NCBI GenBank assembly: GCA_965365465.1
Contig: CBDUBU010000189.1
Coordinates: 1 to 7,804, forward strand
DNA from: CBDUBU01 sp965365465
GTDB lineage: Bacteria > Bacteroidota > Rhodothermia > Rhodothermales > DASSAV01
Length of the DNA: 7,804 nucleotides
Direction of reading: 5' to 3'
Shown here in pieces: positions 1 through 6,402 of the stretch (its first letter is position 1; the number at the start of each line of letters is the position of its first letter). A program made the translations under genes and the position numbers. The notes under the pieces were generated by a model, which saw nothing but the letters and a program-made list of their open reading frames with translations, had not been told where the DNA came from and ran no database searches.

Positions 1-1
1 C

Positions 2-871
2 CCCGACCACGAGGATGTGGCGACCAGCCTCAACAGCGCCGCCACAGCCCTCTATTACCTGGGAAAACCCCGCGAGGCGGAGCCGCTCTTCCGCGAGGCG
101 CTCGCCATCCGCCGCAAACGATTGCCTCCGGACCACCCGGATGTCGCCTCCGGCGTGAACAACCTGGCTGCCGTGCTCCACGATCTCGGCAGGGTCGAGG
201 AGGCTGAAGCGCTTTACCGCGAAGCGCTCGACCTGCGGCGGCGCGTCCTCGGCCCTGACCACCCGCGCGTGGCCGTCAACCTGAACAACCTGGCTTCCAT
301 CCTGACCGAACGGAAACAGTTCGACGAGGCCGAGCAGCTTTACCGGCAGGCGCTCGAACTCACACGGGCGGCCTTCGGCCAGGAGCACCCGCGGGCGGCC
401 TTGCAGCTGAACAACCTGGGCAGGCTCTACCATGCTGCCGGATCGCTTCCGGAGGCCGAAGGCGCCCTGCGCGAAGCCCTTGCCCTGCGGGAAAAACTGC
501 TCGGCAAGAACCACCCGGATGTCGCCGTAACCGCCGGCAACCTGGCTGCCGTCGTCATGGATCAGGGCGCCCTGCGCGATGCGGCAACGCTATGGCGCCG
601 GGCGCTCGCCATCCGCCGCGCCGCGCTGCCGGAAGGCCATCCGCTGATCCACACGACGGAGACCCATCTGGGGGATTGCCTGCGCCGGCAGGGAAAATAC
701 GAGCAGGCCGAGCCGCTCCTGAGAGGCGCCTATGCCGGCCTCCGCGCCCGCTCAGGGGCGGAAGATCCCGAAACCACCGCCGCGCTGCGCTCCCTGATCA
801 GTCTGTACGAAGCCTCCGGAAATGCCGCCGAAGCGGCGCGCTACCGGGACGCGCTGAACCGCGCCCCCTGA
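2..871 (+). CDS. TPR-repeat protein (kinesin-light-chain type), 3' part only
   Basis: The reading frame is open from the first complete codon of the window (position 2) to TGA at 869-871, giving 289 visible residues. The true start and any N-terminal domain lie upstream. The GTG at 17 is inside a repeat (Asp-Val-Ala-Thr-Ser) and is not a believable start. The visible part is all TPR: about six full 42-residue units and a last partial one. Each has an NNLA-type helix A, a [DE]EAE.LYR.AL-type helix B, and a linker ending in Asp-His-Pro or similar. Such arrays form a superhelical scaffold for protein-protein contacts. In bacteria they often sit C-terminal to a kinase, CHAT peptidase or NTPase domain, which cannot be judged here. 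No membrane segment is seen. The gene ends 21 bases before the stop of the convergent transporter. Partner and function are unknown. Confidence 0.9.
   Translation, partial: PDHEDVATSLNSAATALYYLGKPREAEPLFREALAIRRKRLPPDHPDVASGVNNLAAVLHDLGRVEEAEALYREALDLRRRVLGPDHPRVAVNLNNLASILTERKQFDEAEQLYRQALELTRAAFGQEHPRAALQLNNLGRLYHAAGSLPEAEGALREALALREKLLGKNHPDVAVTAGNLAAVVMDQGALRDAATLWRRALAIRRAALPEGHPLIHTTETHLGDCLRRQGKYEQAEPLLRGAYAGLRARSGAEDPETTAALRSLISLYEASGNAAEAARYRDALNRAP
14..868 (+). repeat. Tandem 126-bp coding repeats (TPR units)
   Basis: Seven in-frame units start at 14, 140, 266, 392, 518, 644 and 770. The first six are exactly 126 bases (42 codons) and the last is cut to 33 codons before the stop. 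Conservation is highest at NNLA/NLA near unit residues 7-10, at EAE...REAL near 21-30, and at the closing His-Pro. Units 2 and 3 are the most canonical. Units 5 to 7 have drifted: unit 7 lacks the His-Pro end and probably forms the capping helices. Confidence 0.88.
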
Positions 872-892
872 GCGGACGCCGCCCGCTTGCTG

Positions 893-2422
893 CTACTGCG
901 GCAGCGCCCAGTCCGGCACGGCGCCGAAGGATACGTCAAAAACGAGCGGCAGCAGCAGGTACGTGAGCAGCGTGACGATCCCGATGAACACCAGGTTGAG
1001 CGCGATGCCGGCGCGGGCCATCTGCGGGATGGTGACGAAGCTGCTGCCGTAGATGATGGCATTGGGCGGGGTAGCCACCGGCAGCATGAAGGCGCAACTC
1101 GCGGCCAGCGTCGCCGGAATCGCCAGCAGCAGCGGGTTCTGCCCCAGGCCTATCGCCACGGAGGCCACGATGGGCAGAAAGGCGGCGGCGGTGGCCGTAT
1201 TGCTCGTCAGTTCGGTGAGGAAAATGATGACCGTAACCACCACCGCCATGACCCCCAGGATCGGCCAGCCGGAGAGCAGGCGGACATGGCCGCCGATCCA
1301 GGCGGCCAGGCCCGTTTCGTTGATGGCGGCGGCCAGGCTGAGGCCGCCGCCGAACAGAATGAGCACCCCCCAGGGAAGTTTTTTCGTCCACGACCAGTTG
1401 AGCAGAAACGCGCCCTGCTTGAGATCTGCCGGCAGCGCGAAAAGCAGGATGGCGCTGAACATGGCGATGCCCGTATCCGAGAGGCCGGGAATCAGCGGCT
1501 CCAGCAGCGGGCGCGTGATCCAGAGCGCGGCGGTGAGCGTGAAAACAGCCGTCACCAGCTTCTCCGGCCCCCGCATGGTTCCAAGCGCCCGGAGTTCGCG
1601 GGTGATATAAGCCTTGCCGCCCGGAATCTCGCGCAGGCGAATGGGATACACCAGCCGCGTCAGGATGAGAAAGATCACCGGCAACGCAATCGCCATCAGC
1701 GGCGCCCCCAGCAGCATCCAGTCGGCGAAGGCGACCTCAAAGCCGTAGGCTTCGGCCATGAAGCCCGCCAGCAGCGCGTTGGTGGGCGTGCCCACGAGCG
1801 TGCCCATGCCGCCGATGCTGCACGCATACGCCAGGCCGAGCATCAACACGATGGCGAAGTGGCGGCCTTCGTTTTCCCGCGCCTGACTGCGCACCAGTTC
1901 CACGACCGAAAGCCCGATCGGCAGCATCATCATGGCCGTCGCCGTGTTGCTGATCCACATGCTGAGAAAGGCCGCCGCCAGCATGAAGCCCGCAATGATC
2001 GACCGGGGCCGTGCGCCGATCGTGTAGATGATGCGCAGCGCCAGACGCCGGTGCAGGTTCCAGCGCTCCATGGCGAGCGCGATCAGGAACCCGCCCATGA
2101 ACAGAAAGATGAGCGGGTTCGCGTAGGGCGCCGCCGTCGCCTGGATGCCGGCGATCCCGAGGACAGGGAAAAGCACGAGCGGCAGCAGCGCCGTCACGGC
2201 GATAGGCAGCGCCTCCGTCATCCACCACAGGGCCATCATCAGGCCCACCGCCGCCGTGCGCCAGCCCGCAGGCTCCAGCCCGGCCGGCTCCGGCAGCGCC
2301 AGCAGCAAAACCAGCGCCGCCGGGCCTGCCAGGATGCCGGCCCACCGCCGCCCGCTCGCGCCGCCGGTCGCCTCGCTCTCGAAATCCGGTTCCGGCGGGG
2401 CCGTTGCCGTCTGCGTTTCCAT
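893..2422 (-). CDS. DASS/SLC13-family sodium:anion (dicarboxylate/sulfate) symporter
   Basis: A 509-residue polytopic inner-membrane protein of normal family length, with an Ala/Pro-rich cytoplasmic lead of about 25 residues. Family marks include the WWMTEALPIAVTALLP block (residues 66-81), the first Ser-Asn-Thr motif (158-160), GTLVGTPTNALL (207-218), the second Ser-Asn-Thr (407-409) and the C-terminal signature ASCAFMLPVATPPNA (441-455). In the VcINDY structure the two SNT motifs hold the substrate carboxylates beside the sodium sites, and both are intact here. The family moves C4-dicarboxylates, citrate, sulfate or other anions with Na+, and the substrate cannot be told from sequence alone. 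The ATG at 2420-2422 gives the best N-terminus, but there is no clear Shine-Dalgarno. The gene looks monocistronic and is convergent with the TPR gene. The long open frame on its opposite strand is a GC artefact. Confidence 0.93.
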   Translation of the reverse strand: METQTATAPPEPDFESEATGGASGRRWAGILAGPAALVLLLALPEPAGLEPAGWRTAAVGLMMALWWMTEALPIAVTALLPLVLFPVLGIAGIQATAAPYANPLIFLFMGGFLIALAMERWNLHRRLALRIIYTIGARPRSIIAGFMLAAAFLSMWISNTATAMMMLPIGLSVVELVRSQARENEGRHFAIVLMLGLAYACSIGGMGTLVGTPTNALLAGFMAEAYGFEVAFADWMLLGAPLMAIALPVIFLILTRLVYPIRLREIPGGKAYITRELRALGTMRGPEKLVTAVFTLTAALWITRPLLEPLIPGLSDTGIAMFSAILLFALPADLKQGAFLLNWSWTKKLPWGVLILFGGGLSLAAAINETGLAAWIGGHVRLLSGWPILGVMAVVVTVIIFLTELTSNTATAAAFLPIVASVAIGLGQNPLLLAIPATLAASCAFMLPVATPPNAIIYGSSFVTIPQMARAGIALNLVFIGIVTLLTYLLLPLVFDVSFGAVPDWALPQ

Positions 2423-2658
2423 AGGCGCTGCAATCCACGCTTTTCAGTTCTCCGGCCCGAACAAGGCCTGCCGCCGCACCGTCTGCGCGGCCCGCCTGTT
2501 CGGAGCGGACTGCAAGGTACTCGCCGCCGCCCCTCTTTGTCCACCCGGCCGGGGTGAATCTCACCCCCGCCTGCCGTTCTGCGGGCAGAGAGGCTTCACC
2601 ATGCCGGCATAACAGGACCTTTCGGGGTTGCTGTGTTGAAACGCCTGCCCCCGCGCCT

Positions 2659-2697
2659 GTCATCCTGAGCGAAGGCGAAGCGTCCAGGTTTCATGAC
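2659..2697. repeat. Short interspersed GTCAT...ATGAC element
   Basis: The 39-bp stretch opens with GTCATCCTGAGCGAAG and closes with ATGAC, the reverse complement of the opening GTCAT. The 'GTCATCCTGAGCG(A/C)AG' start is familiar from intergenic repeats of many GC-rich bacterial genomes, where spurious translation gives peptides beginning VILSE. The same reading appears here as Val-Ile-Leu-Ser-Glu. Compared with longer forms recalled for this class, the inner part is short, so it may be a degenerate or minimal copy. Only one copy is in the window, so dispersed repetition is inferred. Confidence 0.5.
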
Positions 2698-2730
2698 TTG
2701 CAGGCGGCCCTGCTTCTTGCGGCTCCAGCT

Positions 2731-2773
2731 ACAGGTTTCTGACAAGTATTACTTAGAAACCTGTTAAGTATTA
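2731..2773. promoter_or_regulatory. Inverted repeat overlapped by 22-bp-spaced direct repeats upstream of the barrel/receptor cluster
   Basis: ACAGGTTTCT (2731-2740) is the exact reverse complement of AGAAACCTGT (2755-2764). Inside, AAGT (2744-2747) pairs with ACTT (2751-2754) across a 3-base loop, leaving a 3-base bulge on the left. In addition CTGacAAGTATTA (2739-2751) is repeated as CTGttAAGTATTA (2761-2773), 11 of 13 bases identical and 22 bp apart, about two helical turns. It sits 83 to 125 bp before the barrel ATG. The arrangement suits a regulator binding same-face sites (OmpR-type) or a dimer on the dyad. There is no U-tract, so a terminator is unlikely. The regulator is unknown. Confidence 0.5.
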
Positions 2774-2855
2774 GGCAGGCAGGCCGATACATAGGCCGAA
2801 GGCAGCTTGCGCTGTTTCCTTAACGGACGTCGTATCCATTCAGTACCCCATCGAC

Positions 2856-4001
2856 ATGAAACGTATTCTTCCGCTCCTGACGCTCTCATGGCTGTTCTTG
2901 TGCAGCAGCGCTCTCGCTCAGGAAAGCCCCATCATTTTCGGCTATTTCCAGACAACGTATTCTACGGAGGACGGGTATCTCTATTCTCCGCTGCCGCCGG
3001 ACCCGGCCAATCCAATGTTGCCGCCCGCCGCTGTGGTGAAAGACGTGAGCGCCGGTTCCTTCTTTCTCCAGCAGGCCAATGGCTTCCTGAACAAGCCTTT
3101 GAGCGACAAGGCCAATGCCTTTCTGAACGTCGAACTGACGAACAGCTTTTCTTCCTCTGAGAACTGGGGCTCGTTTAGCCTGGAAGAGGCATGGGTCAAG
3201 TACCAGTTCAGCGATGCGGTTCGGGTGCGCGGAGGTCTGCTGATCCCCACTTTCAACAACCTGAACACGATCAAGAACCGGACGCCCCTGTTGCCCTACC
3301 TCTTCCGGCCTGCCATCTACGAAACACTGATGTCAGCTTTTGTCGATGGGGGAGACTTCATCCCGGAGCGCGCCTTTGCGCAGGTGGACGGCAAGCTTCC
3401 TGCCGGGCCTGCGCTGATGGAGTACGCCGTTTATGTCGGCAACAGCGACCGCTCGTTTACGGCAACAAACTATGATTTCGGCGTGAGCGGCATCGACAGC
3501 ACGGGTTACCTGATGATTGGAGGCCGTCTTGGCGTATCCCATCCCGTCGTGCGCGCCGGTGTGTCGGCCACCTACGACCGCGATAACCTGACTGTGCTGC
3601 AAGGAACACGGCTCGCATCACTGGGCGTGGCCCGTCGCACGCGCCTGGGCGCTGACCTGAGCGTCTCGCTGGTCGGCTTTACGTTGAACGGTGAGTACAT
3701 TCAGGTCCTGAACGATGAGGACCTCCCTTACCTCGATGCCGACAAACGCTTTTACTACGGCACATTGCTCTATGACCTCACCGAACGCTTTTTCGGGTAC
3801 GCTACCTATTCCTACATGGATGACCAGATGGCGCCGCAGACACGCGAGGGGATCGTCCTCTACGGAGCCGGAGCAGGTTTCCGCGCCTTTCCCGGCATCG
3901 TGCTCAAAGCGCAGTATCAGTCCGCCAGGTCGAATGAGAACCCTGTCGGTTTTGAACTGAAGGAGAAGCGATTCCTGGTCGGCGCCAGTGTACTTTTTTG
4001 A
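2856..4001 (+). CDS. Outer-membrane beta-barrel (porin-like) protein
   Basis: A 381-residue protein with a clear Sec signal peptide (Lys-Arg, then a hydrophobic core at residues 4-20), probably cut after Ala-Leu-Ala (residue 21) before Gln-Glu. The mature part alternates polar and hydrophobic residues in strand-length blocks, with aromatic girdles (for example 297-321 and 332-356). It contains an EEAWVKYQFSDAVRVRGG block (110-127) like the 'E-A-[YW]-[VI]-x-[YF]-x-[FL]-S-D' strand pair of porin-like proteins. The last residue is Phe after Val-Leu, the usual C-terminal signal for BAM-dependent insertion. The start at 2856 is chosen because it opens the signal peptide directly; no Shine-Dalgarno is seen. 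It is first of three same-strand genes, 38 bases before the next ATG. It probably lets small solutes across the outer membrane, but the substrate is unknown. Confidence 0.82.
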   Translation: MKRILPLLTLSWLFLCSSALAQESPIIFGYFQTTYSTEDGYLYSPLPPDPANPMLPPAAVVKDVSAGSFFLQQANGFLNKPLSDKANAFLNVELTNSFSSSENWGSFSLEEAWVKYQFSDAVRVRGGLLIPTFNNLNTIKNRTPLLPYLFRPAIYETLMSAFVDGGDFIPERAFAQVDGKLPAGPALMEYAVYVGNSDRSFTATNYDFGVSGIDSTGYLMIGGRLGVSHPVVRAGVSATYDRDNLTVLQGTRLASLGVARRTRLGADLSVSLVGFTLNGEYIQVLNDEDLPYLDADKRFYYGTLLYDLTERFFGYATYSYMDDQMAPQTREGIVLYGAGAGFRAFPGIVLKAQYQSARSNENPVGFELKEKRFLVGASVLF

Positions 4002-4031
4002 CATTCCCTTTCCGACAACGCTATTTCGAAC

Positions 4032-4035
4032 AGGA
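4032..4035 (+). promoter_or_regulatory. Ribosome-binding site deciding the start at 4040
   Basis: AGGA sits 4 bases before the ATG at 4040. That start puts Met-Cys-Lys directly ahead of the hydrophobic signal core. The longer frame from TTG 3998 overlaps the preceding stop and would add 14 polar residues before the signal peptide, so it is rejected. Confidence 0.5.
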
Positions 4036-4039
4036 TATC

Positions 4040-4462
4040 ATGTGTAAAATAGTTCACATCATTACGCTGCTGCTGCTGCTGGCAGCCGGAGCGAGCCGCG
4101 CACAGGCGCAGACGGTCGTGATCGCAAACAAGAGTGTGCAGGAACAGTCCGTCGATGCCGCCGCCATGCGCAACTTCTTTACGTTGGGTAAAACGCAGTG
4201 GTCCAACGGCGCCAGAGTAACAGTCGTCGAACTGAAACCGGATGGCGTTTCCAAAGAGGCCTTCTACGGTTTCATCGGAATGCGTCCGGCGGATGTGCGC
4301 AAGCAGTGGATGCGGGTGCAACTCAGCGGTGAGGGCCAGCCGCCGGCAATGCTGGATTCGGAAGAGGCTGTCGTGAAGCTGGTGGCCGCAACACCCGGCG
4401 CGATCGGGTATGTGTCGGCGGCGGCGGCTACGGGTGAAGTAAAGAAACTGGCTGCCTTTTAA
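4040..4462 (+). CDS. Small single-domain PstS-like periplasmic binding protein
   Basis: A 140-residue exported protein: signal core at residues 4-18, probable cut after Ala-Gln-Ala (23) before Gln-Thr. The mature part of about 117 residues matches the short family usually annotated 'phosphate ABC transporter substrate-binding protein'. It has a first strand VVIANKSV (26-33), a [FI]FxLGK block (FFTLGKTQWSNG, 46-57), LSGEGQPPAMLDSEEAVVKLVA (95-116) and the near-terminal PGAIGYVSA (119-127). True PstS is over 300 residues with two lobes, so only about one lobe is present and no ABC transporter genes lie nearby. From memory of marine gammaproteobacteria, similar small proteins are coded next to porin-like proteins and HAMP receptors. 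I infer a periplasmic co-receptor or modulator for the chemoreceptor 24 bases downstream. Phosphate as the ligand is not supported. Confidence 0.8.
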   Translation: MCKIVHIITLLLLLAAGASRAQAQTVVIANKSVQEQSVDAAAMRNFFTLGKTQWSNGARVTVVELKPDGVSKEAFYGFIGMRPADVRKQWMRVQLSGEGQPPAMLDSEEAVVKLVAATPGAIGYVSAAAATGEVKKLAAF

Positions 4463-4486
4463 GGACTACCGGTTGCAGGCAAGACT

Positions 4487-6352
4487 ATGATAAAACGTTT
4501 TTTACGACACTTTGCAGGGTCGGTGCGCGCCAAACTGATCGTCACGGTAGCCTTTCCGGTGCTGGGCGTGGTGCTGTTCACCGCCGTTTACTATCCGGTG
4601 CAGCAGCGGGCCGAAGTGCTGGACCGCATCGACGATCAGGTAGCAACACTCAGCGAGATGCTGGCCCTCTCAGCAGGGGTAGGAATCGGCGAGGGCAGCC
4701 TTTCCTTCGTCAAGCACGCCTTCGACTGGGCCCGGGACGGGGAGGACGTTGCTTACGTCGCCATTCTGGACACTGATGGTTCAGCGCTGGCCCTCCACGA
4801 TCCGAACAGCCTCAATCTGGCTGAAGACGCATCCTTTGAAGAAGGGGTGGTGCGGGAACGGAGCGGCCTGGTGGCGACGAAACTGCCGGTGACATACGAA
4901 GGAGAGCGCTATGGCTCGGTGGTCGTCGCGTACTCGCTGGGCGGCGCCAATGCGGCTGTTCGGAAGGGGGTGCTGGTTTCACTGCTCATCAACGCGCTGC
5001 TGCTGGCCTTCGGGATTGCCCTGGCCGTCGTGTCTGCCGGACGGCTTTCCCGTGAGATCATCGCGCTGCGCAACGCGGCCAGGGCCGTAGGCGAAGGCCG
5101 GCTGGATGTGAGGCTTTCGCTCAAGAGCGAGGACGAGATCGGGGAACTGGGCGCTGCCTTTGCGCAGATGGTGAACCGGATCAAAGCGGGGCACGAGGCC
5201 CTGAAAGCGGAGAAGGCCGCTGTCGAGCATAAGGTAGAGGATGCCGTGCGCGCCTCTCAGGAGCAGCAGGAATACCTGCTTCGCACGGTGCGCACCATGC
5301 TGGACGGCATCACCCGTTTCGAGCAGGGAGACCTGACGGTTCAGCTTGCCGTCGAGCGTGATGATGTGATGGGCGCGTTGTTTTCCGGATTCAATAAGGC
5401 CGCCGAGAACCTGCGCCAGATGCTCCGCCGGCTTCATACCGTCGTGGAGCAGACGGCTGACGCGACCGCCGAGATCAATGCTTCTTCGGATCATCTCGCG
5501 ATTTCCTCACAAAAGCAGAGCGCACAGGCGGAAGAAGTAGCCTTGTCCGTTGACGAGATGGTGCGCTCCATCGTGGACAACGCCCGCAGCGCCGCGCAAG
5601 CCGCCGGTGTGGCCGAAGCAAATGGCAAGGCCGCCTCTGAAGGAGGGCGCGTCGTCGAGATGAACGTAGATAAGATGCGCCAGATCGCAACAATCGTCTC
5701 CGACTCTGCTTCCACCGTGGAAAGGCTGGGCGCCTCCAGCCGGCATATCGGGGAGATCGTGCAGGTGATCGACGAGATTGCAGACCAGACGAATCTGCTG
5801 GCTTTGAACGCGGCCATCGAGGCAGCCCGCGCCGGAGAACAGGGACGGGGCTTCGCCGTCGTAGCCGATGAGGTGCGCAAGCTGGCCGAGCGCACGACAA
5901 AGGCGACGAAAGAGATCGCGCAGATGATAAAGACCATCCAGGATGAGACGAGCGAAGCCGTCCATGCCATGCGGCGCGGCAATGAAGAGGTGGCCCAGGG
6001 TCTGACGCTGGCCGATCAGGCCGGAACAGCGCTGCGACGCATTGTGGAGGGGACCGATCGAACCATCGATGTCGTCTCGCGCATAGCGGCAGCCAACGAG
6101 CAGCAGTCATCAACCAGCGAGCAGATTGCCCGAAGCGTAGAGGGCATCTCAGCCATTTCGAGCGAAGCAGCCTCCGGCATCGGCAACATTGCCCGGTCCA
6201 CCGGCAGCCTGGAGCAACTTACGGAAACGCTGCGCACCCTGATTGCCCGCTTCAATACGGGAAGCGCGCCGGCCTCCAGGGTCTCGCCCGACAATACACG
6301 CTCACGCCAGTCATTGTTGCAGAGATCCTTTGCAGACCCGGAAGCAGTCTGA
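4487..6352 (+). CDS. Methyl-accepting chemotaxis protein with periplasmic sensor and two HAMP-like segments
   Basis: A 621-residue inner-membrane chemoreceptor. In order: short basic N-terminus; TM1 about 15-36; periplasmic sensor about 37-160; TM2 about 162-183; HAMP about 184-236; a helical linker; a second HAMP-like segment about 262-316 (FEQGDLTVQL, then a DDVMG block); then the coiled-coil signalling domain about 320-590. The sensor pattern (a long helix with LSEMLALSAG, then DVAYVAILDTDGSALA at 87-102) resembles CHASE8/small Cache-like sensors such as that of YfiN, by eye only. The hairpin tip contacting CheA/CheW is intact (DEIADQTNLLALNAAIEAARAGEQGRGFAVVADEVRKLAERT, with Glu445 and Arg448). 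Methylation-like sites are SAQAEEVALS (345-354) and AANEQQSSTS (535-544). No C-terminal Trp-x-x-Phe tether for CheR/CheB is seen. It probably senses through the preceding binding protein. Confidence 0.93.
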   Translation: MIKRFLRHFAGSVRAKLIVTVAFPVLGVVLFTAVYYPVQQRAEVLDRIDDQVATLSEMLALSAGVGIGEGSLSFVKHAFDWARDGEDVAYVAILDTDGSALALHDPNSLNLAEDASFEEGVVRERSGLVATKLPVTYEGERYGSVVVAYSLGGANAAVRKGVLVSLLINALLLAFGIALAVVSAGRLSREIIALRNAARAVGEGRLDVRLSLKSEDEIGELGAAFAQMVNRIKAGHEALKAEKAAVEHKVEDAVRASQEQQEYLLRTVRTMLDGITRFEQGDLTVQLAVERDDVMGALFSGFNKAAENLRQMLRRLHTVVEQTADATAEINASSDHLAISSQKQSAQAEEVALSVDEMVRSIVDNARSAAQAAGVAEANGKAASEGGRVVEMNVDKMRQIATIVSDSASTVERLGASSRHIGEIVQVIDEIADQTNLLALNAAIEAARAGEQGRGFAVVADEVRKLAERTTKATKEIAQMIKTIQDETSEAVHAMRRGNEEVAQGLTLADQAGTALRRIVEGTDRTIDVVSRIAAANEQQSSTSEQIARSVEGISAISSEAASGIGNIARSTGSLEQLTETLRTLIARFNTGSAPASRVSPDNTRSRQSLLQRSFADPEAV

Positions 6353-6402
6353 AGCCTTGATTCTGCGGCAGTTTGTGGCCGTCGGGCGCAGCGTTTCAGA
6401 GG

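Larger units (their letters stand above)
2423..2855. other. 433-bp divergent intergenic region
   Basis: This region lies between the divergent transporter and outer-membrane-protein genes and must hold the start signals for both. The left part (about 2423-2650) is GC-rich, with no convincing gene, RNA or promoter. The right part (about 2730-2800) is visibly more AT-rich and holds the inverted and direct repeats listed separately. A 62-codon open frame at 2554-2742 is not believable: it has no ribosome site and reads through the interspersed element. No sharp sigma70 or TAnnTTTG-type promoter could be fixed for either gene. Confidence 0.6.

Noticed and set aside
871..887. AGCGG/CCGCT stem between the convergent TPR and transporter genes
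   Set aside because: Only 5 bp with a 7-base loop and no T-tract; too weak to call a terminator.
887..2557. A 556-codon open frame on + opposite the transporter gene
   Set aside because: Its translation is a low-complexity Arg/Gln/His/Pro-rich string, the mark of antisense reading of a GC-rich membrane protein gene. The minus frame has full DASS motifs.
2601..2610. ATGCCGGCAT 10-bp palindrome
   Set aside because: Single short palindrome in GC-rich DNA, not placed near a promoter; expected by chance at this composition.
2554..2742. Small 62-codon ORF in the intergenic region
   Set aside because: No Shine-Dalgarno and no recognisable signal, and part of it is the translated interspersed element (Val-Ile-Leu-Ser-Glu).
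3998..4039. Longer N-terminus for the binding protein from TTG 3998
   Set aside because: It would put 14 polar residues before the signal peptide and overlap the barrel stop; ATG 4040 has its own AGGA.
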